From contig JAATFT010000019.1 of assembly GCA_015655075.1 (NCBI GenBank), positions 1 through 64,000 of the forward strand: a DNA stretch of 64,000 nucleotides, read 5' to 3'. Positions 19,513 through 28,312 of this stretch are shown one piece after another. Both the position numbers and the translations under genes were made by a program. Position 1 is the first letter of the stretch; the number at the start of each line of letters is the position of its first letter. Source of the DNA: Clostridiales bacterium (GTDB taxonomy: Bacteria > Bacillota > Clostridia > Lachnospirales > Lachnospiraceae). The notes below the pieces were generated by a model. The model was not told where the DNA came from and searched no databases. It saw only the letters and a program-made list of their open reading frames with translations.

Positions 19513-20919
19513 ATGAATAATGACAGTGAAACAAAAGTAACACCGGTATTAAATGAAACACCCCGTGAAGATGCTTCTACGGCAGAGGGGGTAACTGCAA
19601 AAGGTGGTGAAGTTATTGCGGAAGATGAGAAAGTTACTTCAGAAGCCGTTGAAACTGCTACGAAAACAGAAACAGTTACTTCAGAAGCCGATAAAGCTGC
19701 TGCGGTAATTGAAAAAGTTACTCCAGAAGCCGATAAAGTTACTGTGGAAGATGAGAAAGTCTCTTCAGAAACCGTTGACGCTGCTGCGGAAGATGAAAAA
19801 GTCTCTTCAGAAACCGTTAACGCTGCTGCGGAAGATGAAAAAGTCTCTTCAGAAACCGTTAACGCTGCTGCGGAAGATGAGAAAGTCTCTTCAGAAACCG
19901 ATAAAGCTGCTGCGGAAGATGAAAAAGTTATCTCAAAAGCCGTTGAAACTACTGCAAAAACCGGCGAAGTCACCTCGGAAGGCGTTGAGGTAACCGGAAA
20001 AAGCAAAAATGACCCCATCCCTTCCATGGAAGATTTCGAAGATCAAATCAGTAAATCCTTTATTAAAATTAGAGAAGGAGAAATTGTAAAAGGTACCGTC
20101 ATCGGTATATCCGACACAGAGATCACGGTAGATTTGAACTATTATGCGGAAGGCGTCATAAAACCGGAAGATCTCAGCAATGACCCCCGCTTTTCCATTA
20201 AAACCGATGTGGCGCCAGGCCAGGAAATTACCGCCCTCGTATTAAAGGAAGACGACGGACAAGGCAACATCCTATTGTCCAAGAAAGAAGCAGACAACAT
20301 TTTATCCTGGACAACCCTTAAAAATCACTTGGAAAACAGGACCGTTTTAAAAGTTAAAATTGCCCAGACAGTTAGAAGCGGCGTAATAATCTATCTGGAA
20401 GGTATCCGGGGTTTTATACCTGCTTCCCAATTATCCCTGCACTATGTTGAAAATCTGGAATCCTGGGTGAATAAAGAAATTGATGTTATTGTTATCAACG
20501 TAGATGAGGATAATAAAAAATTAGTTCTTTCCGGCAAAGAAGTAGAGCGTGATAGAGCTCTGGAGGATAAAAACAGCAAAATATCAAGGCTTCAGATAGG
20601 CTTGGTAACTAAGGGTACCGTCGAAAAAATCGTACCTTACGGCGCCTTTATCAATATTGGTGACGGTCTATCCGGTCTGGTTCACATTTCCCAGATCAGC
20701 GGCAAACGGATTAAATCCCCTAATGAAGTTATAAAAGAAGGGGAAGAAGTAAAGGTTAAAATTATAGAAGTGAAAAACGGCAAAGTAAGCTTAAGCATGA
20801 AAGCCGTGGATGACAAGGCAGATGTACTTAATAATGTGGATAAAGTTCCTTTTGAATACAGCGACCGCGGAGAAGCTTCTACCAATCTGGCCAGCCTGCT
20901 TTCTAAAATCAAGTTATAA
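19513..20919 (+). CDS. S1-domain RNA-binding protein with acidic repeat N-terminus (ribosomal S1-like)
   Basis: The 468-aa protein has a repetitive, negatively charged N-terminal ~165 residues followed by at least three S1 OB-fold domains. S1-1 begins at IREGEIVKGTVIGISDTEITV, S1-2 covers VLKVKIAQTVRSGVIIYLEG and RGFIPASQLS, and S1-3 is the most canonical, with VTKGTVEKIVPYGAFINIGDGLSGLVHISQIS. Such proteins bind mRNA and can act on the 30S subunit in low-GC Gram-positives. The start at 19513 is placed by GGAG at 19502-19505. The N-terminus is a set of 14-residue repeats encoded by near-identical 42-bp units, so its length may vary between strains. Downstream lie MITE copy 4 and the oppositely oriented alarmone synthetase. 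Confidence 0.87.
   Translation: MNNDSETKVTPVLNETPREDASTAEGVTAKGGEVIAEDEKVTSEAVETATKTETVTSEADKAAAVIEKVTPEADKVTVEDEKVSSETVDAAAEDEKVSSETVNAAAEDEKVSSETVNAAAEDEKVSSETDKAAAEDEKVISKAVETTAKTGEVTSEGVEVTGKSKNDPIPSMEDFEDQISKSFIKIREGEIVKGTVIGISDTEITVDLNYYAEGVIKPEDLSNDPRFSIKTDVAPGQEITALVLKEDDGQGNILLSKKEADNILSWTTLKNHLENRTVLKVKIAQTVRSGVIIYLEGIRGFIPASQLSLHYVENLESWVNKEIDVIVINVDEDNKKLVLSGKEVERDRALEDKNSKISRLQIGLVTKGTVEKIVPYGAFINIGDGLSGLVHISQISGKRIKSPNEVIKEGEEVKVKIIEVKNGKVSLSMKAVDDKADVLNNVDKVPFEYSDRGEASTNLASLLSKIKL
19738..19947 (+). repeat. 42-bp in-frame tandem repeats in the S1-domain gene
   Basis: Five 42-bp units start at 19738, 19780, 19822, 19864 and 19906, the last being degenerate. Each encodes a 14-residue block of type AAEDEKVSSETVN. 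Units 2 and 3 are identical, a sign of recent slippage or unequal exchange. Weaker relatives continue on both sides. Confidence 0.9.
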
Positions 20920-21026
20920 TTGTATTAAAAGAGCCCAATTGCTCAAACAGGTACGGTACTTTATGATTATAAGATTACCTGTAATACACAAAATCAAAAA
21001 TGCCGTACCTATTTCTAAATTTACTC

Positions 21027-21197
21027 TAGAGAGTGTTTGAAAAATCATTGCACCGTTTTGACCGCCCCTCTTTGCGGTATGCTTCATCGCAATTATGGAA
21101 ACGTAGCCCCAAAAAACCACTACGCTCCCAAAATCGCTCCTTACCTCCCACAAAGCGGAATACTTAACCCTCACAAGCATTTTTCAAACACGCTCTA
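21027..21197 (+). mobile_element. MITE-like hairpin element, copy 4
   Basis: This full-length copy is in the same orientation as copy 8, with ends TAGAGAGTGTTTGAAAAATC and GCATTTTTCAAACACGCTCTA and a TA at each border. It lies between the converging S1-domain and alarmone synthetase genes. Confidence 0.85.
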
Positions 21198-21207
21198 ATA
21201 ATTGTTA

Positions 21208-22134
21208 TCATAAACGGAAAAATTTTGTATGCTTTCCATCTGATTTTTTATTATTTTTTTTCTTCGGATTTTTATCCTTATTCTTTTCTTCCCGATCCTC
21301 CTGTTCCTGTTGTTCCCCTTGTTCCTGTTGCTCCACATAAGCTGCCACCTCTAATAAAGCTTCCTCCTCTTCCCGCCTTATGGATTCCTTAATAATCTGC
21401 CCGTCTGTTTCCTCATTTTCATCATCAATAACAGTCCCATAAGAATCTTTAATCATATTCTGAAAACTATCCGATAAAATTTCTTTATATTGCTCTAATT
21501 CATCCTCATGATTGTAAATTTTAATTTCTTCATTCAGTGCCAGCATTTTATGATCCAGGAAGGATACAATATCGGCGCATTCCTTTAATTCCTTGCGGAT
21601 TGTTTCCGGTGCATTTCCTTCAAATTTATAATATATCTTATGCTCCAGGCTTGCCCAAAAATCCATGGCAATGGTCCGGATCTGAATCTCCACCTTAACA
21701 TTGACCATGGTGTTGGATAAATAAATCGGTACGGATATAATCATGTGGTAGCTGGTATAACCATTTGGCTTTGGAAACATGATATAGTCTTTTACTTTCA
21801 GCACCTGAACATCACTTTGTTTTGCAATCAAATCGGCAATCCGGTAAATATCCGATGTAAAAGAACAGATAATACGGATTCCGGCAACGTCATTAATATA
21901 TTTAACAATGTTCTCAACCGTCAATTCCCGGCCGTTGTGGTGCAGTTTTTTGGCAATGCTCTGCGGTGATTTAATACGTGAGGTAATATGTTCTATGGGA
22001 TTATATTGATGATTCAATTTAAATTCTTCATTTAAAATTTCAAGTTTTGTACTCACTTCTTTTAAAGCCGAGTCATACATCAGCATGACTTTTTTCCATT
22101 CCTCTTCTTCGCTATAAAACATTGGTAAATCCAT
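21208..22134 (-). CDS. RelA/SpoT-domain (p)ppGpp synthetase (small alarmone synthetase)
   Basis: This is a single-domain alarmone synthetase, which transfers pyrophosphate from ATP to GDP or GTP under stress. Family features are visible: the helical N-terminus, HITSRIKSPQSIAKKL, the GIRIICSF beta strand, KPNGYTSYHMII, the catalytic EIQIRTIAMDFWASLEHKIYYK, and the following NAPE and LDHKM helix region. There is no HD hydrolase domain and no TGS/ACT region. At 308 aa it is longer than YjbM/YwaC-type proteins (~210-260). The excess is a C-terminal tail of acidic, glutamine-rich and finally lysine-rich sequence (about residues 235-308) of unknown role. The ATG at 22134 is preceded by a GGAGGG ribosome site. 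Confidence 0.88.
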   Translation of the reverse strand: MDLPMFYSEEEEWKKVMLMYDSALKEVSTKLEILNEEFKLNHQYNPIEHITSRIKSPQSIAKKLHHNGRELTVENIVKYINDVAGIRIICSFTSDIYRIADLIAKQSDVQVLKVKDYIMFPKPNGYTSYHMIISVPIYLSNTMVNVKVEIQIRTIAMDFWASLEHKIYYKFEGNAPETIRKELKECADIVSFLDHKMLALNEEIKIYNHEDELEQYKEILSDSFQNMIKDSYGTVIDDENEETDGQIIKESIRREEEEALLEVAAYVEQQEQGEQQEQEDREEKNKDKNPKKKNNKKSDGKHTKFFRL

Positions 22135-22295
22135 AAGTTCTTGTTACCCTCCTTAAATAAGGAACATCCCTAAAAGCCCATCTCACCTTATTATAGCATA
22201 CAAATATGAACAATTTTTGAATAATAAGAAACTTAATAAAATATTAATGAATCTTATAAATTGATAATTTTCTATCAATATATTTTATTTTGTGG

Positions 22296-22325
22296 TTGAC
22301 AATATTTACTAGGATGATATATAAT
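22296..22325 (+). promoter_or_regulatory. Promoter of the ABC exporter operon
   Basis: A perfect TTGACA (22296-22301) is followed after 18 bases by a perfect TATAAT (22320-22325). The leader to the first exporter gene at 22706 is ~375 nt and contains a leader peptide and a terminator. Confidence 0.82.
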
Positions 22326-22360
22326 AAAAAAAGACTATAAAAGAAAGTGAGGTAAAAACC

Positions 22361-22444
22361 ATGATGAAATCAATAGCCATACACCGTAACTTAACAACCA
22401 TAACATTATGTAAAATTACCTCAATAATAGGGTTTTACCATTAA
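22361..22444 (+). CDS. Putative 27-residue leader peptide of the exporter attenuator
   Basis: A GTGAGG ribosome site precedes ATG-ATG and a 27-codon frame that ends at TAA (22442-22444). The product begins MMKSIAIHRNLTTI and ends IIGFYH. The coding DNA is self-complementary with its own ribosome site in two ways. The bases TTACCTC at 22416-22422 can pair with GAGGTAA at 22349-22355. The bases GGTTTTACC at 22431-22439 can pair with GGTAAAAACC at 22351-22360. Position ahead of a terminator and a BmrCD-like exporter recalls the bmrB leader of Bacillus subtilis, where ribosome stalling by antibiotics causes read-through. No similarity to the BmrB peptide itself is claimed. Confidence 0.6.
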   Translation: MMKSIAIHRNLTTITLCKITSIIGFYH

Positions 22445-22458
22445 ATGATTAAAAACCG

Positions 22459-22546
22459 TACGGAATGATTTATCTCCGTATTAGGGATTCAATTATTTGA
22501 GATTGCCTTTTATTATTACCGTGGTAATTTACCGCGGCTTTTTTTT
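22459..22546 (+). terminator. Attenuator: hairpin plus intrinsic terminator before the exporter genes
   Basis: A first stem pairs TACGGA (22459-22464) with TCCGTA (22475-22480). The terminator stem pairs CCGTGGT with ACCGCGG (22519-22537) and is followed by C and eight T's. It lies after the leader peptide and ~160 bases before the first exporter gene, with no gene in between. Read-through must therefore be allowed under some condition. Confidence 0.75.
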
Positions 22547-22660
22547 GCCTAAAAAAGCCGATGGGAAATAAAAGCAGTTAAATATTATTATTGAGATAAA
22601 GTCTTCTGTTTACAATTTAACCATTTCAGCGTAACTGGTATGGTTATGAGCAAGTAGCGT

Positions 22661-22686
22661 AGCGGACCCGGAATATCCGCTTTGAC
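22661..22686 (+). repeat. 26-bp dispersed hairpin motif, copy a
   Basis: The arm AGCGGA, a loop CCCGGAATA and the arm TCCGCT are followed by TTGAC. It is located 20 bases upstream of the first exporter start codon. Copies b (38588-38613) and c (52978-53003) have the same orientation relative to the next gene. Confidence 0.75.
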
Positions 22687-22705
22687 TTTTGAGTGGGAGG
22701 AATTT

Positions 22706-24442
22706 ATGAATAAAATAACAAAATACATAAGCAGATATTGGTATGCGTATCTTTTTGCACTGATCTTCATGATCATCAGCGTAGCCCTGGATATGCTGTC
22801 GCCCCAGATAACCAAACGGATTATCGACGATGTTATTATCGGTGGAAACAGGAAGATCCTGACGAAATTATTACTGGGGATTCTTATGGTGGGTGTGGGA
22901 AGATGTATCTTCGGATACTTAAAGGAAATAATTTTTGACCTGGTAAGCTCCAAGATTGCATGTGATATCAGAAGAAATTTATTCCGCCATATACAGACCT
23001 TATCCGTACAATTTTTTGAAAAAACCAACACCGGCGAATTAATGTCCCGTGTTAAGGATGACGTGGAAAAAATCTGGAACGCCTTAGGTTTTGTGGGTAT
23101 GCTGATCATTGAAGTAGTAATCCATACCACCATCGTACTCTACTGTATGATAAGCTTAAGTCCCAAATTAACCATTATTCCTCTGATTGCAATGCCCGCC
23201 GTCGCCTGCATCGCAATCTTTATGGAAAAAAACTTAGGCAACGTATACGAGGAAATCAGCGAAGAAAATGCAGTCCTTAATACAGTGGCACAGGAAAACC
23301 TTGCCGGAGTCAGGACCGTAAAGGCATTTGCGAGGGAAAAATTTGAAATCAACAAATTTTTATCCCATAACAAACGATATTATGAACTGAATATGAAACA
23401 ATCTAAAGTGTTTGTTAAATATAACCCATATTTTCAGTTTATCACCAAATTACTTCCGGTATTGGTAATCATATTCGGCGGCTCCATGGTTATCAAGGGA
23501 GAAATAACTCTCGGTACTTTAGGCGCCTTTACGGAGTATTCCAACAATATCGTATGGCCTATGGAAATGTTAGGTTGGTTAAGCAACGATTTGGCTTCCG
23601 CCTTTGCTTCCAATAAAAAAATCCAAAAAATCTTAGGGGAATCACCTGTGATAAAAGAGAAGGAAGCCTGCACCCGGTTAGGCAAAGTAAAGGGGACCAT
23701 TGAATTTAAGCATGTGTCCTTTACCCTGGACGATAAAACCATATTATCGGATATTAATTTTAAATTAGAAAGCGGAAAAACCATAGGTATTATGGGAACC
23801 ACCGGTGCGGGCAAATCTTCCATTATAAACCTGCTGCAGAGATTTTATGACGTGAGCAAAGGTGAAATCCGGCTGGATGGGGTAAACATTAAAGATTTAT
23901 CCTTAAAAGAACTCCGCCGCAATATATCCCTGGTAATGCAGGATGTCTTTTTATTTTCCGATACCATTGCGGAAAATATCAAATTAGGAAAAAGGGAATT
24001 CATCAACAAAGAAGAAATTTTACATGCCGTTGCCAACGCCCAGGCCAAAGATTTCGTCGAGCGGATGGATAGCCAATACGAAACCGTTATCGGAGAACGG
24101 GGTGTCGGTCTGTCCGGCGGTCAGAAGCAAAGAATCAGTATAGCCAGATCCCTGGCTAAGAGTACTCCCGTCCTTGTTCTGGATGATTCGACCTCAGCCC
24201 TTGACATGGAAACAGAGCTTATGATTCAAAAAGCCCTGAATGAACTTGATGATACTACAAAAATTATTATCGCCCATCGTATTTCCGCCGTAAGAAACGC
24301 GGATGAAATCATAATTCTGAATGATGGCACCATTGCAGAACGGGGTACCCATGAGGAATTATTACAGGCAAAGGGGCTTTATTATAAAACCTATATGGCT
24401 CAGTACGGAGAGTATTTAAAAAACGATACCATGGCCGTATAA
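22706..24442 (+). CDS. ABC exporter half-transporter, degenerate-site subunit (BmrC/LmrC-like)
   Basis: This is one half of a heterodimeric type-IV ABC exporter (multidrug or peptide/lipid efflux). The 578-aa protein has six N-terminal membrane helices (about residues 15-300) and an ATPase domain. The ATPase shows Walker A GTTGAGKSS, Q-loop VMQDVFLF, signature LSGGQKQR, and Walker B VLVLDDSTSALD. In Walker B the catalytic glutamate after the aspartate is replaced by Asp. This substitution is typical of the non-catalytic site in heterodimers such as BmrCD. The start at 22706 is set by GGGAGG at 22695-22700. The partner gene follows after 34 bases. The leader peptide and attenuator upstream suggest translation-dependent, possibly antibiotic-dependent, control. 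Confidence 0.9.
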   Translation: MNKITKYISRYWYAYLFALIFMIISVALDMLSPQITKRIIDDVIIGGNRKILTKLLLGILMVGVGRCIFGYLKEIIFDLVSSKIACDIRRNLFRHIQTLSVQFFEKTNTGELMSRVKDDVEKIWNALGFVGMLIIEVVIHTTIVLYCMISLSPKLTIIPLIAMPAVACIAIFMEKNLGNVYEEISEENAVLNTVAQENLAGVRTVKAFAREKFEINKFLSHNKRYYELNMKQSKVFVKYNPYFQFITKLLPVLVIIFGGSMVIKGEITLGTLGAFTEYSNNIVWPMEMLGWLSNDLASAFASNKKIQKILGESPVIKEKEACTRLGKVKGTIEFKHVSFTLDDKTILSDINFKLESGKTIGIMGTTGAGKSSIINLLQRFYDVSKGEIRLDGVNIKDLSLKELRRNISLVMQDVFLFSDTIAENIKLGKREFINKEEILHAVANAQAKDFVERMDSQYETVIGERGVGLSGGQKQRISIARSLAKSTPVLVLDDSTSALDMETELMIQKALNELDDTTKIIIAHRISAVRNADEIIILNDGTIAERGTHEELLQAKGLYYKTYMAQYGEYLKNDTMAV

Positions 24443-24476
24443 ACAGCCGAAAGGAATATTTCCAGGAGGAAAATAA

Positions 24477-26252
24477 ATGTCAGTTAATGCAATCCGTGCT
24501 GACGAAAAATCCGTCAGCACCGGTAAAATAAAAACCCTTCTCAGGCTTTTTAAGTATTTATTAGCCTATAAGAAGGAAATAATTTTTGTACTGATTATTA
24601 TGGCCTTTACGGTCGCAATCAGTTTAATAAATCCATTAATCGTGAAACATGCCATTGATGTAAATATTGCGGAACGCGACATGAAGGGCCTGGTTCAATT
24701 AGGTGTTTTTGCAATCGTGTTAAACACCATTTTTATCTTCCTTGTAAAATTGAGAATGTACATCATGGCAAAAATTTCAAATACTGTTTTACTGACTGTC
24801 AGGCAGGAGCTTTATAGCCATATACAAAAATTAAGTTTCCATTTTTTTGACAGCCGCCCTATCGGTAAAATTCTGGCACGGATTATCGGGGACGTCAACT
24901 CTTTAAAAGATGTATTATCCAACAGTGTCACTACCTTAATACCGGATTTTATTACTATTTGTGCCGTTGTGGCAATTATGGTCATAATGGATTATAAGCT
25001 TGCTTTTGCAGCCATGATCAGTCTGCCTTTCATGATTATCGGCATGTGGCTGATCCAGACTTACTCCCATGTACGATGGCAGATTTACCGCAAGAAAAAT
25101 TCCAACTTAAATGCGTTTATCCATGAGGATTTATCCGGTATGCGCGTGATTCAGAGTTTTACGGCTGAGAAGGAAACTGCCGCGGCTTTCGGTGATTTGC
25201 TGACGGAACACAGGGGAGCCTTTGTAAAGGCGGTCGTGTTAAGTGATGCCCTGGGCCCCGTAATTGATTTCTGCTGGGGGCTCGGCATGATATCCCTTTA
25301 TTATGCCGGAGTTAAGCTAACCGGAAGCAACACCGTACAGATTGGCACCCTGATTGCTTTTGGTACCTATATCTCCATGTTCTGGCGCCCGATTATGAAT
25401 TTAAGTAATTTTTATAATCAGATGGTGACCAACATCTCCGGTGCGGAAAGAATTTTTGAAATTATGGATACCGAGCCTGATATTACGGACGAGAATGAGG
25501 TTATCAATCTCCCTGACATTAAAGGATTTATCCGTTTTGAGCATGTTTCCTTTGCTTATGATAAAGATACCCAGGTATTAAAAGATGTAAGCTTTCATGT
25601 AAAACCGGGCGAAACCATTGCTCTGGTCGGTCCTACGGGAGCCGGAAAAACCACGGTTGTTAATTTAATCAGCCGTTTCTACGATATACAGGAAGGCAAT
25701 ATTTTTATCGACGACTATAATGTAAAAGATGTATCCATAGAAAGCCTTCGCAGACAGACGGGTGTCATGACCCAGGATAATTTCCTGTTCTCGGGCACCG
25801 TGAAAGACAATTTACGCTATGGTAAATTAGATGCTACGGATGAAGAAATCATTGCGGCTGCCAAGGCAGTCAATGCCCATGATTTTATTATGAAATTGGA
25901 AAAAGGTTACGATACAACATTAAGAGAACGGGGCGTGGGGTTATCTGCCGGCCAGAGACAGCTTCTGGCCTTTGCAAGAACCATGGTATCCATGCCAAAG
26001 ATATTGATCCTGGACGAAGCCACCTCCAGTATCGATACCCATACGGAAAGTATGGTGCAGCAGGGTATTGAGGCTTTATTAAAGGGAAGGACTTCCTTTG
26101 TTATCGCCCACCGCTTATCCACCATTAAAAAGGCCGACCGTATCTTTGTAATTGACGGCGGCGGTATTAAGGAGGAGGGTAATGCGGAGGAATTGCTTGC
26201 CAAAAAGGGTATGTATTATGATTTATATATGGCACAGTTTAAAAATATATAA
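24477..26252 (+). CDS. ABC exporter half-transporter, catalytic subunit (BmrD/LmrD-like)
   Basis: This is the second half of the heterodimeric exporter (591 aa). It has six membrane helices and an ATPase with Walker A GPTGAGKTT, Q-loop VMTQDNFLF, Walker B ILILDEATSSID with an intact catalytic glutamate, and H-loop VIAHRLS. The signature reads LSAGQRQ, with Ala where LSGGQ has Gly. Together with the Asp-variant partner it gives one consensus and one degenerate ATP site, as in BmrCD and TM287/288. An AGGAGG ribosome site precedes the ATG. The gene is translated in tandem with the upstream half. MITE copy 5 and a bidirectional terminator follow. Confidence 0.92.
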   Translation: MSVNAIRADEKSVSTGKIKTLLRLFKYLLAYKKEIIFVLIIMAFTVAISLINPLIVKHAIDVNIAERDMKGLVQLGVFAIVLNTIFIFLVKLRMYIMAKISNTVLLTVRQELYSHIQKLSFHFFDSRPIGKILARIIGDVNSLKDVLSNSVTTLIPDFITICAVVAIMVIMDYKLAFAAMISLPFMIIGMWLIQTYSHVRWQIYRKKNSNLNAFIHEDLSGMRVIQSFTAEKETAAAFGDLLTEHRGAFVKAVVLSDALGPVIDFCWGLGMISLYYAGVKLTGSNTVQIGTLIAFGTYISMFWRPIMNLSNFYNQMVTNISGAERIFEIMDTEPDITDENEVINLPDIKGFIRFEHVSFAYDKDTQVLKDVSFHVKPGETIALVGPTGAGKTTVVNLISRFYDIQEGNIFIDDYNVKDVSIESLRRQTGVMTQDNFLFSGTVKDNLRYGKLDATDEEIIAAAKAVNAHDFIMKLEKGYDTTLRERGVGLSAGQRQLLAFARTMVSMPKILILDEATSSIDTHTESMVQQGIEALLKGRTSFVIAHRLSTIKKADRIFVIDGGGIKEEGNAEELLAKKGMYYDLYMAQFKNI

Positions 26253-26302
26253 TTATATACTTCTTAATTATAAATAATAATTTGTAATTGGGAAAATAAC
26301 CC

Positions 26303-26465
26303 TAACGCGTGTTCGAAAAATGCTTGTGCCGGGTTGGGTGTTCCACTTTGTGGGAGGTAAGGAACGATTTTGGGAGCGTAACGGGGCTACGTTCCCAAAA
26401 TTGCGACGCAGAATACCGCAAAGTGGGGCAGTCAGAACGGTGCAATGATTTTTCAAACACGCTCT
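26303..26465 (-). mobile_element. MITE-like hairpin element, copy 5
   Basis: This full-length copy is in reverse orientation. Its left end is slightly decayed (AACGCGTGTTCGAAAAAT) and its right end intact (ATTTTTCAAACACGCTCT). It lies 50 bases after the second exporter gene and just before the terminator. Confidence 0.83.
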
Positions 26466-26479
26466 GGTATTAATATACT

Positions 26480-26514
26480 AAAAAAATCCAAGGTTTAGGC
26501 CCTGGATTTTTTTT
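26480..26514. terminator. Bidirectional intrinsic terminator
   Basis: AAAAAATCCAAGG and CCCTGGATTTTTTTT form a stem with A/T runs on both sides. It serves the exporter operon (+) and the GH3 gene (-). Confidence 0.8.
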
Positions 26515-26551
26515 AGTAATCCTTTAAGGTGAAGGGAATTAAGTTTAACCC

Positions 26552-28270
26552 CTACAGTCTCGTATCCCACATTCCGCAGAAGGAATCAACCGGGTCCTTG
26601 CCTTTAAATTCACTCCTCCCAAGAATTTTATCCATGACGGCTTCCACATTGACTTGTTTGAATTTATAGGCATTGACGTAGGTTCGGATTCTGGGCACGT
26701 CAATTAAATGATAGGGATTTGCAAAGGAAATAAACAGAGTGGGAATATCCGCCTGGTAGATGGGACAATTGGCACCCATAGGCTGGGCCCATTCAATCCG
26801 GACCACGGTCTGGTTGCTTTTTGTAATCATATTTCCCACATACATAAGCAGGTCGTACTTATCCAGCATATCCTGATACTTTGATGCATTACCTTCCATT
26901 CCTTTGGAAGCTTCAAATACGTCTACGGCAAAACCCTCTTTTTCCAGCGCTGCTTTCATGCTTTCGGTTACATCCTCGCCCCCTGCATATCCAAGTGCGT
27001 TTTCACCGGAAATAATGGGGTACAGAAGCACTCTTTTATAATTTTCGATCTTTAAGGGAATCAGTCCCTGTTTATTTTTAACCAAAGTTACCGCATAGTC
27101 CGCGCAATCCCGTTCCATGTCTTTATGTTCCTTACAGCCTACGATTTGCCTTGCTTTTTTCAAATCCGGAATTAAGGTGCCGTCCGCCTGTTTTTCGGGA
27201 AGCTTAAGGGCCGCCTTTAATCCAAGTATACGAAGGACCGCTTCATTAAGCCTTTCCGGTGTAATAATTCCGTCCTTAACACCGGCTTTCATGAATTCAT
27301 AATCCTCGTCCAGATTCCTGGTAAACAAAAACATGTCGCAGCCTGCCGCAATGGTATAAGGAACCGCTTTTTTACGGCTCATGGGAATACACATGCCCGC
27401 CATGGTCGTGGCATCGGTTACAATCATACCGTTAAACTTAAGCTTTTCCCTCAATAATCCCTTTATCAGCTCCGGCGCCAGGGTGGCAGGCATAATATCC
27501 TCCTCCTTAATACCGGGGCATAATTTTTGGCTGTAAGCCGGCTGCATAATGTGGCCGACCATAACCGTCATGGCATCTGCTTCTATACAAGCCTTATATA
27601 CTTCGCCAAAGCTTGCGTCCCATTCTTCACAGGATAAGGAATTTATGCTGGTAACCAAATGCTGGTCTCTTTCATCCACTCCGTCCCCCGGAAAATGCTT
27701 GATGGATACGGCCATTCCCTGCTCCTGGCAGGCTTTTGTATAAGCAACGCCGCATTCCCTTACCAAATCCGGGTCCGAACTGAATAACCTGGTGGCCATA
27801 ATCGGATTGCGGAAGTTTTTATCAATATCAATAACCGGTGCAAAAGCCCAGTTGGCACCTGCCGCGGCTCCTTCCCTTCCGCATACATAGCCCATTTTCC
27901 CTGCAAATTCGGAAGTTCCTGCCGCCGCAACCTGCATATTGGGCCCGATGTTGGTGCCCTCCTTAACAAGGCCATCGCCTCCCGCTTCAAAATTAGCCGC
28001 AATTAACAGCGGTATTTTGGAATTTTCCTGCAGGTAAGCAACGGTCTTACAGGTTTCCTCAAGGGGCATGGGCCTTCCCATGCAGCCTCCGATTTTGTAT
28101 TTTTTCACAAAGGAATCCAATACTTCTTCTTCGCTGCTGTAAGCGATCAGGCAAAATAACTGGCCGATTTTTTCCTCGGTTGTCATACCCTCCAAAGTAT
28201 TCTTAACCCATTTTACGCCTTCCTCCGTTAAATAAAACGGCTTTTTTTTCAGTAAATTATAATCCGGCAT
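26552..28270 (-). CDS. GH3 glycosidase, beta-N-acetylhexosaminidase (NagZ)-like
   Basis: This 572-aa, probably cytoplasmic glycosidase has no signal peptide. The GH3 catalytic barrel shows KHFPGDGVDERDQH, the NagZ-type motif in which a His/Asp dyad acts as acid/base, and the nucleophile aspartate in IVTDATTMAGM. A second alpha/beta domain follows (about residues 380-560). The histidine-bearing loop argues for N-acetylglucosaminidase rather than beta-glucosidase, but activity on other hexosides is possible. The pgmB gene lies 42 bases upstream in the same direction, so the two form an operon. The ATG at 28270 is preceded by GGAAAG. Confidence 0.85.
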   Translation of the reverse strand: MPDYNLLKKKPFYLTEEGVKWVKNTLEGMTTEEKIGQLFCLIAYSSEEEVLDSFVKKYKIGGCMGRPMPLEETCKTVAYLQENSKIPLLIAANFEAGGDGLVKEGTNIGPNMQVAAAGTSEFAGKMGYVCGREGAAAGANWAFAPVIDIDKNFRNPIMATRLFSSDPDLVRECGVAYTKACQEQGMAVSIKHFPGDGVDERDQHLVTSINSLSCEEWDASFGEVYKACIEADAMTVMVGHIMQPAYSQKLCPGIKEEDIMPATLAPELIKGLLREKLKFNGMIVTDATTMAGMCIPMSRKKAVPYTIAAGCDMFLFTRNLDEDYEFMKAGVKDGIITPERLNEAVLRILGLKAALKLPEKQADGTLIPDLKKARQIVGCKEHKDMERDCADYAVTLVKNKQGLIPLKIENYKRVLLYPIISGENALGYAGGEDVTESMKAALEKEGFAVDVFEASKGMEGNASKYQDMLDKYDLLMYVGNMITKSNQTVVRIEWAQPMGANCPIYQADIPTLFISFANPYHLIDVPRIRTYVNAYKFKQVNVEAVMDKILGRSEFKGKDPVDSFCGMWDTRL

Positions 28271-28312
28271 TGAAAATCTTCCTTTCTATTTATATTTTTG
28301 CTTTTTGTACAA

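Noticed and set aside
19738-19947. Regular repeats considered as a CRISPR array
   Set aside because: Units are contiguous without unique spacers, lie inside an open frame, and no cas gene is near.
19709-19993. 94-codon plus frame with KPLTLLRKMKKSLQ blocks
   Set aside because: This is another frame of the same 42-bp repeats, without a ribosome site.
19479-20027. 182-codon antisense frame with repeated FSSSAAALTVSEE blocks
   Set aside because: It is the reverse reading of the 42-bp repeats in the S1-domain gene; a repeat whose unit is a multiple of three easily keeps all frames open.
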